Source: Manihot esculenta (Eukaryota; Streptophyta; Magnoliopsida; Malpighiales; Euphorbiaceae). From it: a stretch of 64,000 bases of DNA. Under the pieces are notes generated by a model. The model did no database searches and was not told where the DNA came from. It saw only the letters and a list, made by a program, of their open reading frames with translations. Below, piece after piece: positions 22,800 through 35,919 of the stretch (position 1 is its first letter; each line of letters starts with the position of its first letter). The stretch spans positions 30,508,153 through 30,572,152 of the forward strand of contig NC_035162.2 of assembly GCF_001659605.2 (NCBI RefSeq). The letters run 5' to 3'. A program made the translations under genes and the position numbers.

Positions 22800-25700
22800 A
22801 TGAAACCAAATGTTATCACTGCCTCTACTTCTGCATTGTCTGCTTCCAATGATATTGTCACTGCTTCTACTTCTGCTGTGCTTTCTGCCGCCACATTTTT
22901 TACTGCTGCAAATGGTGGGTCTCTTCTGCCTGCTGTTCCATATGCTAAACCTTTTCCTGACACTTCGAAGATTGAAAATACAAACAGGAGGGAATGTAAA
23001 GCTGCAAAAGGTAAAGAGTTGGCTACAAGAGCAAACCTTGTACAAGGAAAAGTGCACAAATCAAATAGCAGGTACGAAAATAAGAAACTTGATTACAAAT
23101 CTAAGTTTAATAATCCCACCTTTAAAAATAAAGGGCATTGTTTTGTACGTGGTAAGGGTCATCATGCACCTCAGTGTAAGAAAAGAGTAATAAATGACAA
23201 TCCTCCTAAACCAAAAGTGAATTTAGTTGAAGGAGATGACATTATTGCTGCGGTCATTTCTCAAACTTTTCTTGTAGCTAATGTGCAAGAATGGGTAGTA
23301 GACTCTGGTGCTATTAGGCATATCTGTACAAATAGAAATGCATTTACCTCCTACATTACAGTGGGGGAAGGAGAAGAACATATGTATTTAGGTGATTCTA
23401 GGACTACGAATGTCATTGGTAAAGGGAAAGTTCTTATCAAACTCACATCTGGCAAGACCTTAGCACTTAATGAAGTACTTCATGTATCTAATATAAGAGT
23501 TAATTTAATTTCTGTAGCTTTATTGGGAAAGGCTGAGATTAAGATGTCTTTTGAATCGGATAAAATTATACCGACTAAAAATGACATTTTTATTAGAAAA
23601 GATTATTGTAATCAAGGACTCTTTATTCTCAATATTTCTGCAATAACAAATGAAAATGCATCTTCTTTTGCTTACTTGCTTAAAATTCTTTTGATTTATG
23701 GTATGCTAGATTAGGACATGTTAGTACTTCTTATATTAAAAAAAATGCAATATCTTGGTATAATATCTGGCACCAGTAATACATGTTTAAATAAATGTGA
23801 GATTTGTGTAGAATCTAAGTCAACAAAAAAATCATGTTCAACTATAGATAGAGAATTTGAATTGCTTAGTTTAATACATACAGATTTAGGGGATTTAAAA
23901 TAAACTATGACTAGAGGTGGTAAAAAATATTATGTAACTTTTATTGATGACTATTCTAGATATACTAAAGTATATTTGCTTAGAAACAAAGATGAAGCAT
24001 TTGATATATTTCAATTATATAAAGCTAAAGTAGAAAATCAATTAAATAGGAAAATAAAAAGGATTAGACCAGATAGATATGGATAATATATCTTATTTAA
24101 TGACTTTTGTGAAAAAGAATGAACAATTCACCTGAATCCAATGGAGTAGCGGAAAGAAAAAATAGAATATTAAAAGAAATAATGAATGCTTTATTAATAA
24201 GTTCCTCTTTATCGAATAACCTTTGGGGGGATGTTTTATTATCTGCTTGTTATTTACAAAATAGGATACCCTATAAGAAAACTAATAAAACACACTATGA
24301 ACTTTGGAAAGGTTATATATCTAACTTCAAATATTTAAAAGTGTGAGGATGTCTTGCTAATGTAATTCTTCCTGATCCTAAGAAATGAAAAATAGGTTCA
24401 AAAACTTCTGATTGCATATTTATAGGTTATGCTAAACATAGTACTGCATATAGATTTCTTGTTTTGAAAAGTTATGTACTTGATTGTAACACTGTAATTG
24501 AGACAAAATATGCTGAGTTTTTTTAACATATTTTTCCTTTAAAAGTTGAAAAAATTTCTCATTCACCTAATGAAGATATTTATGAAAATGATTTTGGAAA
24601 TAATAATGAAGGTTTAAGAAGAAGTAAAAGACAAAGAAAAGAGAATTCTTTTGGAAATGACTTTTATACTTATCTTGTAGAAAATGAACCTTTAAGTTTT
24701 TCTGAAGCTATTAAATCTTCTGATGCTACTTTTTAGAAAGAAGCAATTAAAGCTGAAATTGATTCTATTACTCAAAATGGTACCTGGACTTTAGTAGACC
24801 TGCCTCCAGGAGCTAAACCTATTGTTTGTAAATGGATTTTCAAAAGGAAATATAACCCAGATGGGTCAATTGAAAAGTATAAAGTAAGGTTAGTAGCAAA
24901 AAGGTTTTCTCAAAAATAAAATATAGATTATTTTGACATATTTGCTCCTATAGCTAGAATTTCTTCTATTAGAGTATTAATTGCTTTAGGTTCTATACAT
25001 AAATTTGTTATTTATCAAATGGATGTTAAAACATATTTTTTAAATGGAGACTTGAAAGAAGAAATTTATATGGTACAACCTGATGGTTGTATTGTTTCTA
25101 GTCAAGAAAATAAAGTTTGCAAACTTCTTAAATCATTATATGGTTTAAAACAAGCCCCCAAATAATGGCACGAGAAATTTGACCAAGTTTTGTTGAATGA
25201 TGATTTTTCCTCTATTGAAGTTGATAAGTGTGTATATACAAAATGTATAAATGATGAATTTATGATTATTTATTTATATGTGGATGATATGCTTATTTCT
25301 AGTATGAGTTACGATATAGTTTGTAAATCAAAAGCTTTCCTTGCCTCTAAATTTGATATGAAAAATATGAGAGAGACAAATGTGATTTTGGGAGTTAGAA
25401 TCATAAGGAAGAATGATAGTCTAATGTTATCACAAGAGCATTATATTGAGAAGCTTCGAAGGATGTTTGGACATTTCAATGTCAAACTAGTGAGTACCCC
25501 TTACGATCCTAACTATCAATTAAAGAAAAATTGAGGTGACTCTGTTGCTCAATCTGAATATGCATAGATCATTGGGAGTCTATTGCATTTAATGAATTTT
25601 CCACGACCTGATATAGCTTATGCTGTATGCAGATTAAGTAGATATACACGTAATCCCAATGACGATCATTGTGCTGCATTAGTTAGACTAATGAAATATT

Positions 25701-28085
25701 TGAGAGGTACTATGAACTCTGATATCTTATATAGTGGATTTTCCGCTGTATTAGAAGGATACAGTAATGCTAACTGGATTTCAGATTCATATGAGATAAA
25801 ATCCACTAGTTGTTATGTATTCACTCTAGGAGGTGGTGCAATCACATGGAAATTGTAACGACCCGGAAACCGGTACCCCTCAGTAACGGTCCGAACCATC
25901 ACTGGCACTAGGATCCAGATCGGCTTAAGGCCGCCGGGACCCGTAGTTAGCCAACTATACTCTCTGTGTACCTGATAAATCCCATACATGATACAAAACG
26001 ACTCAACAATCCTGTAAAACTCTGTAGGCTTAACAACTGCTACTCAGATATGTCAATCTGAAATGACCCTCAGGGCCTATACCAGGGACTACCACCTGCT
26101 GTGGTTCAAGGGATTGAAACCCTTTTCATCTATAACCATCTAGAACTTACTAACTACGGGTATTGAGGCTAATTCCCCGATCTGACTACTAAACTCACTC
26201 ACACGAGCTAGAACCCTCTGATCACCTTTCCTGTGTACCTATGAGCCTGCTGGGCTGACCCCAAACCTCTAGGCACCTATACTCTGTCCCTTCCAAGGAC
26301 TATTTCTGATCCATCCTAGCCTCTGAACTCTCCTACCTTGTCTCTACAGACACAGGTAGTACACTGAGTAAGTAGCCAATCCGCCCTAGAATGACATCAA
26401 ATAGTCAACTCTAGAACCATAAGGTCAGCTGGATAGCGTCTACTCACTACAACTCTAAACTGATCTGATTAACTGACTCTGCTTCAGATGGATCATACCC
26501 GGGTCCATTAACCCAGAGAAAACACTCTAAGCCTAGAAGTCATCAAACCCACGCTAGTAACAGCTCACTAAGCCACAAGGAAGTAAAAACATGCGGGTTC
26601 AAAACGAACAGCATACACATCTGAACATCCACAAGTGAACATACTTGATGTCACTGTGTTCAATGTGATAGCTTCCGACTGAGTCAGGGTGAAGATCCGA
26701 GCTAAAGCTAACGGAACTTCCCTCGGGAATTTCCTAATGGAAAAGCTAACCCTTTCCTCTGCCTCAATTACTACCTAATCCCAGACTAAACTGAAATCTC
26801 CTCCTGAACGTACTCTGAATCTTACTCTTTTCTTTCTCTGTTCTATTCTAGTTTACTTATTCTTCTCTTTTCCTTAGTCTGCTCACTTTCACTTACCCTT
26901 TTATTCTTTTCGTACTCTTCTATTTCTTACTCTATTCTCTGCCTTATTTCTTTTCCTTGAGGGCTGCACTCGGAGATGAGAGATCACTCTCCCTATACCT
27001 GGATAAAAGCTAAGGCCATAGCATCTCATAGCAACACCCTCGAGCATCTTTCCTAGCTCACTAACCACTAACTACTATTCATCTGGCTTTTACCATCTCA
27101 CTTATGCTACTGGTACCATCCTACAGAGAAGACTAGAAATGATGGGTATACTTCCCTTACCTCCTGAAATCAGAAGAGGAACAACCTGAACACCGAACTC
27201 AGCAACTCCTCTTCACACTTTACCAAAACCTCACTTTTCTCTCTTTTTTTCCAAAACGTTCAAACCCTTTGCAAATGACCAACCCTCTGCATAAGCTGAT
27301 AAAAAGCTTGCAGATGAGTCAAGGGAGACGTGGCCTCATCTCTGGTCATGATCTGGAGGTGAACACCTGGCCAAATCACGGACTGAGGAGCATGCACAAC
27401 TTAGCCGACCACCCCAGTTTCGGCTGCCGAAACTGCATGCAAAACCATGCAACTTTCGGGGGCCGAACTTAACCTTCGGGGGCCGAACATTGGGCACTTT
27501 CGGCGGCCGAACTTAACATTCGGGGGCCGAACCTGGCAAATGTCCCCATGGTCTTTTCTCTTCAAAACTCAATCCTTTTTATTTAAAAATCATTAAAATA
27601 CTTAAAAATCTTTTAGAAAATCTTCACTCTACCCTTCTAGAAACCTCCGACATCCTCGAATTCCACCGGACGGTAAGAATTCCGATGCCTGAGCTAGCCG
27701 GGTATTACAGAAATCAACCAAACAAAATATCATTACTAAATCCACTATGGAGTCAGAGTTTATTATTCTGGAATTAGCTGGAACTGAAGATGAGTGGCTA
27801 AGAAACTTCTTAGCAAATATTCCGTTACGAATAAAACCAACACCATCTGTATCAATGTGTTGTGATTGCCAAGCGACAATAGCCATTGCAAATAATAAAA
27901 CTTTTAACGGTAAGAATAGACATATTCTTCTGAGACATAATATTATTAAGCAGCTTCTCAAAGATGAAACTATTTCTATTGATTATGTGAAGTCAGAAGT
28001 GAATTTGGCCGATCCTCTGACTAAACCTTTAGGGAGAAAACTAATAGATGAAACATCGAGGGGAATGAGACTTGAGCCAATTTGA
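22800..28085 (+). pseudogene. Copia gag-pol polyprotein, degenerate and interrupted (copy B)
   Basis: The same product as at 881-4,301, with gag plus protease open a little further (to 23,714; DSGA retained, knuckle CFVRGKGHHAPQC). Integrase (VAERKNR near 24,150), RT (YVDDM near 25,277) and the start of RNase H follow. RNase H is cut after ITWK by the solo LTR at 25,854-27,709 and resumes at 27,710, ending ADPLTKPLG. Most inactivating stops are shared with copy A. A few are private, for example TAA replacing a codon in the DRYG region near 24,084. Confidence 0.9.
25854..27709 (-). mobile_element. Chromovirus solo LTR inside copia RNase H (copy B only)
   Basis: A 1,856-bp unit TGTAACGACCCGG…GGGTATTACA with TSD GAAAT at 25,849-25,853 and 27,710-27,714, minus orientation. 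It has a related but clearly diverged sequence to the other chromovirus LTRs here: the TTCGG(C/G)GGCCGAA motifs are confined to about 27,415-27,530, and the middle is different C/T-rich sequence. It is a different subfamily sharing the same termini. Copy A has an uninterrupted RNase H here. Confidence 0.9.
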
Positions 28086-28187
28086 AATTAACAGTGATGG
28101 AAACCCAACCTTTGTGATTGGAGATCCTATGAAAAAGGTTCATATGGATAATAACTAGTCACTTGTTATTTCTGCTAGCACTATTTA

Positions 28188-29540
28188 TGATGAGTTGCAA
28201 AACTCACAATTTTTTACTCATTTAATTCCTTGATTTTACTGTAATTTTGATCTAAATATTCAATTTTAATTTGAATTTAATTTTGGGAAGGGTTGTGAGT
28301 AGAAGTTGAGAAAAGAAAGAAAAAAAGGCTAAATTAAATGATTTTTTATATTGAGAGGCTACAACCTTGACCAAACCTCTAGCCCAAGGCAATGGGGAGA
28401 TAAGATAGATTTTGCCACCTAAGCAAGGATAAGATTAGTTTCAAATAGGTCAAGTTAAATCAAACTCAATCAGATGAGGATAAAGATGAGATTAGGATAG
28501 AGATAAGATAGGAATAATATATTTTATTTTAAATCATTAAGTTTTATCTTTTTGTGCCTATATAAAGACTCCTACTATTAAACCTAGGGGATCATATTCT
28601 ACCTCTCACTCTTATTTCCTCTCTTGCTGCCCCGACCTTTTTCTCCATCTTCTTTTCTTCTTCTTCTTCTCCTTTTGCTTAATTTTTATAACTTTATTAT
28701 GGCCATGAGTGGCTAAACCATTTATTTTCAGTTGAAGGTTAAATTAATTTGAGGTTTATTCAAGTTGTGAGGTTATGCACTACAATTCTTTTCATCTTAT
28801 TTCTATTTTTTGTCAATTTCTGGTTTCGAGGAACAACACCTCCATTGTTGTTTTCTTCAGAATTCAAGAGGCCTATTGAATCTCTTGGAAAAATAACTTA
28901 TAGCGAATTAATCTAATTAAATCCGTAATTATTTAATTGGGTTAATAATAAGTAGCGATTAACATATTAATTTATGTTAAGAAATTGACAGATTTGATTT
29001 AAATAAAACACGTATTTTTATTGATCAAGTTTGGGTTCTTCTCTCTTAATGCAGTTGACTAATTAAATCTACACGCGTGTTGGGGTTGTTAGTTAACTAG
29101 GAATTAATTTAAGCGCGAAGTGGATTAATTTATTTATGAGGAAAAATTGGTAGGATTCGCGTATTTGATCACTATAACCAAATAATAAATAATAAAATGA
29201 ATTATTTTTTTTAATAAATGATCAACTGCAAAACACCTCAATTTGATTACCTTCAGCTGAAAGTTTTAATTAATTATTTGTTTCTCAATTTTCAATTACA
29301 TTATTTATTTTTTTCCTTTAAGTTTATTTTTATTGGCTTGCCCAAGACAATACTACTTTCATTAAAAAATTCTCTTCTTCTCACTTTTTGTATTAAACTA
29401 CTCTTCTATTTCAAATTGGTCACCTAAATTAAATAGAATTAAGGTCTCTATGGGATCGATACTCACTTACCCTGTCTATAAGTTCTTATCAATCAAGAAA
29501 AGGGAAGTAAATTTTAAATTGACGGATTCGATACCCGTCG
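28188..29540 (+). mobile_element. Solo LTR, 1.35-kb TGATG family, first (copy B)
   Basis: Orthologous to 4,404-5,755, with the same TSD ATTTA (28,183-28,187 and 29,541-29,545) and the same decayed end CGTCG, so it inserted before the A/B duplication. Confidence 0.88.
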
Positions 29541-29804
29541 ATTTATCATTGTCCCTTCCTATGGTGTGAGAAGTGCTAGACTACATTAATGAGAGGATGA
29601 GATGAAAGCTCTTAATGATATTCATATCCCTTATGGGTGGTGTATAAATTGCAGTATATACTTGATGATATTACCTATATAATTGTGGAGTGGGGCTACT
29701 TCTATGAGATTGTGGCATAATCTCTAGAGCACGTATTAACTACCAGGCGCGCACATGGCCTATTAGCGCAAAACAGTGCTGACAACAAGATTTGTGGAGT
29801 GTTA
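29541..29804 (+). other. Copia 3' noncoding island between solo LTRs (copy B)
   Basis: 264 bp matching 5,756-6,019; original 3' noncoding sequence of the copia element. It preserves the unmutated left TSD TGTTA (29,800-29,804) of the following solo LTR. Confidence 0.8.
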
Positions 29805-32800
29805 TGATGAGTTGTAAAACTCACAATTTTTTCCCCATTTAATTCTATGATTTTACTATAATTTTGATATAAGTATTTAATTTTAATTTGAATTTGATTT
29901 TGGACAGGTTATTAAGCAGAAGTTGAGAAAAGGAAGAAAAAAAGGCTGAATTAAAGGATTTTTTATACTGGGAGGCTACAACTTTGACCAAACCTGTAGC
30001 ACAAGGAGATGGGGAGATAAGATAGATTTTGCCACCTAATCAAGGATAAGATCAGCTTCAAATGGGTCAAGTTGAATCAAACTCAATAAGATTAGGATAG
30101 AGATAAGACTAGGATAGAGATAAGATAGAAGGAGTAGATTTTATTTTAAATTATTAAGTTTTATCTTTTTGTGCCTATATAAAGGCCCCTAGCATTAAAC
30201 CTAGGGAAGCATATTCTACCTCTCACTCTCATTTCCTCTCTTGCTGCCTCCCACTCTCTTCTCCATTTTTTTTGTAACAGCCCGGAAACCGAACTGCCAC
30301 CGGCACTAGGATCCAGATCGACTTAAGGTCGCCGGGACCCGTAGTAAGCCTGCTATCCTGTCTGTATACCTGTGAAATCCCATACATGATCATACAGTTT
30401 CTGTAAAAACATAAAACTTTTCTTTCTTCCAAGGCTTAACCTGTGCATGCACTCTCTCTGTGCTCTACCAATCCCTACTAGAGCTCCTCATGGCTCAAGG
30501 CGGATCAAACTCATAATGTTAAGCCTGGTTTTACGCATAAACACACATACAACAAGAAACATACATAAACTGATCATGTGACTCCACAAAGGGATTACAA
30601 GTCTTATAAATCAAGCACCATTCTATACACTGTATATATACATTATCTCTGTACAAATACATGTCCACACTGGCTATTACAACACTCTGTACTCTTCCTG
30701 TACCCTGCTGAGTTCTCTCTGATCTCTGAACCTGCACAACTGAAGTTAGGGGAGAGGGATGAGCTACGCTAGCCCAGTGAGTAGAATAGGCAAATACAGG
30801 TGATAAAACATGCTCTCATGGAATGCAACACATAATCACATAACCTCGGCCGGACGGATCAAAACTCCCTCTATCTCATCTGGGGTACCTAAGTACCATT
30901 TGCCTGGTCCCCGTAGGGCTGTTCCAGGTCTTTATGCCTGGTCCTCGTAAGGCTGTTCCAGGTCTTTCCTCTGAGGGCTAATGCATCCTCACGAAGTCCG
31001 TGCCGTCTCACATAAGCAATGTACAAGGAGCAATGCCAAGTACAAGGATAAATGCAATGCATCATCTTCCCCAAAACCCCTCTAAACAATCCTCAAACCA
31101 TCACATAAAACATGCAAAAGAAAGCTGGACAGGGCACTTTCGGCGGCAGGTTCGGCGGCCGAAACCCCACTCCAGAGACGAAACTCATGCATGTTCGGCG
31201 GCACCTTCGGCGGCCGAAGGTCTCGTCCAGAGACGAAACTCACACACTTTCGGCGGCCGAACTCCCTCTTTCGGCGGCCGAAAGTCCCTTTCTAAACCGA
31301 AAGCCTAGCTTTCGGGGGCAACCTTTGGCAGCCGAACTGCCTCCACAAAGGGTTCGGCGGCCGAACCTTCCTTCGGCGGCCGAACCTGGTTTTGCCCGAA
31401 GGACAGAACCCTGCTCTGTTTCATGCAAACTTTGCCCAAAAACCTACCAACATGCACATCAACTACTCCCAACTAGCATATACACATATATATGCACAAA
31501 GGGGTCTAAAACTATCCTAAAACCCCAAACAAACATAACACACAATACTTAATCATGCTGGAACACCACAAATCACCAAAAACCTCACCTAAACCTAACC
31601 ATGCATCCTACCCATACAAACTTCATAAAACCTTTCACAACCATCAAAGAAGCTCAGGATCTTCACTTACCTCTTAACAAACTTGAGGATGAATGATCCC
31701 AACGTGGAGATATGAAGAAAAGCTCTTCCAAAGCTCCAAGCTTCAAACCTTGGTTCTTTTGCTCAAAACCTTTATAAATCACCAAAACTCTTAAAACTCT
31801 TGAAAGATTTGATGAAAATCATGGAAAACATGAAAGTCAACGTAGGAGAGGCTGAAACTCACCTCTGGCTGCAAGTGGAGGAGAAATAACCTCCTTCCAC
31901 CGACCCTTGGCCCTTTTATAGGTGGCTGGCCAGACCACCTTCGGCAGCCGAACGTGAAGCCGCAACCATGCAATGTTCGGCGGCCGAAAGTGACCTTCGG
32001 CGGCCGAACCTTTGCATTTCTCCCTTGTTGCTTTTCTTTCAAAACTCAAGTCTTTTAACACTTCAAAACATGAAAACAAGTGAAAAGACTTTGGAAAACA
32101 TATGCATTACCCTTCTCGAGGGTTCCGACACCCGAGATTCCACCGGACTACAGGAATTCCGATGCCGGACTCGAGCCGGGTATTACATTTTTATTCTTCT
32201 TTTGCTTAGTTGTTATAATTTTATTATGGCCATGAGTGGCTAAACAATTATTTTTCAGTTGAAGGTTAAATTAAATTGAAGTTTGTTCTAGTTGTGAGGT
32301 TATACACTTTAATTCTATTCATCCTATTTCTATTTTCTATTAATTTCTGAATTCGAGGAACACCACCTCCATTGTTGTTTTCTTGAGAATTCAAGGGCCC
32401 ATTGAATCTCTTGATAAGACAACATATTGCTAATTAATCTAATTAAATCCGTAATTATTTAATTGGGTTAATAACAAGTAGCAATTAATATATTAATTGA
32501 TATTAAGAAATTAGTAGATTTGATTTAAATAAAATGCGTGTTTTTATTGATCGAGTTTGAGTTCTTCTCTCTTAATGCAGTTGACTAATTAAATCTACAC
32601 GCGTGTTGGGGTTGTTAGTTAACTAGGAATTAATTTAAGCGCGAAGCGGATTAATTTATTCATAAGAAAGAATTGGTGGGATTCGCGTGTTTGACCACTA
32701 TAACCAAACAATATATAATAATATGAAATATTTTTTTTCTAACCAATGATCAACTGCAAAATACCTCAATTTGATTACCTTCAGCTGAAAGTTTTTTAAT

Positions 32801-33066
32801 TATTTGTTTCTTCAATTTCAATTCCATTATTTATTATTTTTCTTTTAACTTTATTTTTTTGGCTTGCCCAAGCCAAAATCACTTTTTTCAAAAAATTCTC
32901 TTCTTCTCACTTTTCGTATTAAACTACTCTTCTATTTCAAATTGGTCATTTAAATTAAACAGAGTTAAGGTCTTTTTAGGATCGATACTCACTTACCCTA
33001 TCTACAAGTTCTTATTAATCATGAAAAGGGAAATAAATTTTAAATTGATGGATTCGTCACCCATCA
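29805..33066 (+). mobile_element. Solo LTR, TGATG family, second (copy B), interrupted
   Basis: Orthologous to 6,020-9,606, TGATGAGTTG to CACCCATCA, with perfect TSD TGTTA at 29,800-29,804 and 33,067-33,071. It is interrupted by a chromovirus solo LTR (30,273-32,187) at a different site from the one in copy A. A local duplication of an AGGATAGAGATAAGA stretch near 30,095-30,125 is private to this copy. Confidence 0.88.
30273..32187 (-). mobile_element. Chromovirus solo LTR nested in a solo LTR (copy B only)
   Basis: A 1,915-bp unit TGTAACAGCCCGG…GGGTATTACA in a T-run, with TSD TTTTT (30,268-30,272 and 32,188-32,192). Copy A shows the uninterrupted T-run near 6,463-6,469. It is rich in TTCGGCGGCCGAA (clusters at 31,138-31,385 and 31,935-32,010) and has the TATA complement near 31,917. 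Overlapping ORFs such as 31,000-31,552 arise from these repeats and are not genes. Confidence 0.9.
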
Positions 33067-33264
33067 TGTTATGAGATTGATGGGATATTAGCATACAAAA
33101 AAAATAGTGTTTGGTTCATAGAAATAAAAGTTTCACCAATTATTCTGTATGTTAAGTCTTATTAATCTAGGTCTAGTTCATAGTCCAAAAGATACCAGAT
33201 TCGAAACATATACACTAAATTTTTAAATCTAGCAATGAAAAATCTTTTGAAATATGTGGGGGAT

Positions 33265-33838
33265 TATTGTAAAATTAGTTTAGATTTTAAAAGGTTTTAT
33301 GGTCGTTGAACATTTTATGGTCGTTAAAGATTTTATGGTTGTTAAAGATTTTATGGTCATTGAAGATTTTATTTGTGAAATTTTTTTGCTGTTATAGATT
33401 TGATATTTAAATATAATATTAAATGTGACCGTTATGATTTTATTATCTCAAGATTTTTATAACCGGTTACAATGACCATTTTCTTTTTTACTATAAATAG
33501 CCTCTATTTTTACAAAGATTTGATATTTAAATCTAATATTAAATCTGACCGTTATGATTTTATTATCTCAAGATTTTTATAACCGCTTACAACGACTATT
33601 TTTTTTTACTATAAATAGCCTCCATTTTTACAAAGAAAGACAATCCCATTTTTCTACTTTATTCTATTTTCTCTATGTTTTCTGCTGGGTTATAAATTAG
33701 AAATAAATTCTTATTGTCCTTATTCTGAAAATTAAATCTCATAAAAACCTGTTTAATCCTGGAGGATTACAAAATAAATCCTTAAGGACAGTGTTTAACA
33801 TGATTCAGGTTTTATTATTTTATCCTATTTTGCCAACA
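33265..33838 (+). repeat. Copia 3' LTR (copy B)
   Basis: A 574-bp LTR with the same tandemly duplicated promoter block as copy A's 3' LTR (TATA boxes near 33,491 and 33,610), ending GCCAACA before TSD TTTTG. Confidence 0.88.
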
Positions 33839-33843
33839 TTTTG

Positions 33844-35165
33844 TTGTTGCTTCTTTCAGTTAATTTATTTGCGCAGGGTTTTATAGGTGATTGTTTGCTT
33901 TTCCCTCCCATTCATACAACTAAATTTAGAAAAACTTCCAAAGTGTACTCGTCTTTGCCTTAAAAATGTAAAATCTATATCTCTTCCTTTGTTTTTTTCA
34001 GTTATGAGTCTTTCTATGTTTCTTTCAGTATTCATGTGAATAGTTCATTTGACCAAATTTACAGGATCTATCCATCAAAATGAAACAAATAGTTTAAATT
34101 AAGGGGGTGATTCTAATCATAAAGTTTCTTAGTTATAAAAAATATTTATACTTATTTAAAATTATTTAAGCATCCAAAATCTACTAGCCCGATTAATATT
34201 GATTCATGTCGAATGGACTCAATGTAGAGATGTAAAACACTCTTTCCTAAATTTTAAAAGTAGTCCATATTCAAAATTCAAACTTGAAAGTATTAATTAA
34301 GACAAAAGAAACCGTGCCACCTCGAGAGATAAGCATAAAACATTTTATATTTATATAAATTAAAAGTGACATCATAAACGGTTAGATCAGTAATCTTGAC
34401 ACTTATAATATTCCGGCAACAATAAGCATGAACCGTACAAAATAGCTATGACTTTCTTGCTATCATGTCTAAAGCCGCTAAATATACTGTCCAAGAATCT
34501 CACTCTAAGATCTTTGCTACAATATATTTCTCTTTTGTATACCTATATTTTCTTGCTTCCCATGAATTTTGCAATTATGGAACAACAAATAAGTTTAACC
34601 TATTATTAATCATATCCATTTCTAAACTAATTTTTAATAATTTGTAAGTTCAATTGAAATAAAATATATTTCACAAAATTTCAAATTAATTAATTCCTTT
34701 TCTTTCAATTTTTTTTTTTGTTTGAAGTGAGTTTTTAATTGATTTATTTTAAATTAGAAAATTAGAAAAAAAAAATAAATTGAATTTTTGTGAAATTAGT
34801 AACTTCAAAGAGAGGATTAGGAAAGCTTTTGTTTGTTTTCAAAATATAGAAAAGCATAAGCCATTCTCAAGATCACCACTTTCTATTTTATGTTTAAATA
34901 ATTTAAGTGTTTTCTTTTTTCTTTTTTCTTTTTTTTTTTTTTTTTTTGTGATAGGCATTTGGGGAAGATATTTAGATATGTCTTATCAATATTTTCAGTA
35001 ATTGGTGGCCAATAATTTAAATATTTGTTTGATTGAAATTATCATGTCATCTTATAAACAAACCTTTTATTTGATATGATTCACTTTATAAAAAAAAATT
35101 AATTGAATTATAATAAAATTACGTATGATTTTATTTTATTATTTTAAAAAATAAAAATGTTTTAA
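33844..35165. other. AT-rich flank, no gene (copy B)
   Basis: Matches 10,382-11,676. Long T/C-rich run near 34,910-34,948. Same small AT-driven frame (34,465-34,647) as in the other copies. Nothing else recognised. Confidence 0.6.
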
Positions 35166-35189
35166 GTAGGAAATAAATTTGTTCCATTT

Positions 35190-35880
35190 TAGAACAACTT
35201 GATAGATTTTGACGTAATGGGTGCCTCGACTCTTTCGGAAGAAATTTTAGCAGAAACCTTCCTAACCAAGTGTAAGCTATCTATCTTGGACAAATATGAT
35301 AGAAGAGCCGATCCCAGAAGCCACCTAGTAATCTTTAGGACAACCATACAGTTTCAGGATGTTACGATTTTGTGTTATGCCAAGTGTTTCCATTAACACT
35401 TATAGATTTAGCTCAAAAATGGTACCAACATCTAAATCCAGGTTTAATTAAAAATTACACAAATTGCTACATTATTTGATTCAAATTTATTACGTGTATA
35501 CCCCATAAAAAAAATTTCTCTGACTTGCGGAAGATCCGCCAAGGATAGGGCAAGTTTTTAAGGATTTTTATCTCACAGTTCAACGCTGAACCCATACATG
35601 CAGAAGAATGAAATCACAAGATGGCATATAAAGCATTGAAGAAAGGAATGCGAAATATTAAATTCATGGATTTCTTAATTAAAAATCTAGTTGTGACGTA
35701 TCAACAGTTGATAGACAAAACTCAAAAGTATATCAGGTTGGATGACAAAGTCAGAGCATTAAAAGAGGACAAGAGGGCGAACCAAAAGCAAAGTCAAAAG
35801 CCTGAGAGGCGAGGACATAAAGGAGATCATAGGAGTTATCTCATCTCTTTATATCAAAGGAAGTATAAGAATTATACTCT
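35190..35880 (+). pseudogene. Ty3/gypsy (Tat-like) gag fragment, plus strand (copy B)
   Basis: Same fragment as 11,700-12,390 (SEEILAETF, KCKLSILDKYD, ADPRSHLVIF) with shared stops. A slightly longer open tail starts at 35,621, but it still lacks protease and RT. Confidence 0.72.
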
Positions 35881-35919
35881 ATTGAATGACTCACAAACTT
35901 GTATTTTAATGTGGATTAG

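Larger units (their letters stand above)
22375..33838 (+). mobile_element. Ty1/copia LTR retrotransposon, defective (copy B)
   Basis: The same insertion as 456-10,376, duplicated with its surroundings: identical position relative to the PME start codon, the same TSD TTTTG (22,370-22,374 and 33,839-33,843), the same internal gag deletion and the same two nested TGATG-family solo LTRs. Two chromovirus solo LTRs (25,854-27,709 and 30,273-32,187) are private to this copy. The 3' LTR start has decayed from TG to TA. Confidence 0.93.
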
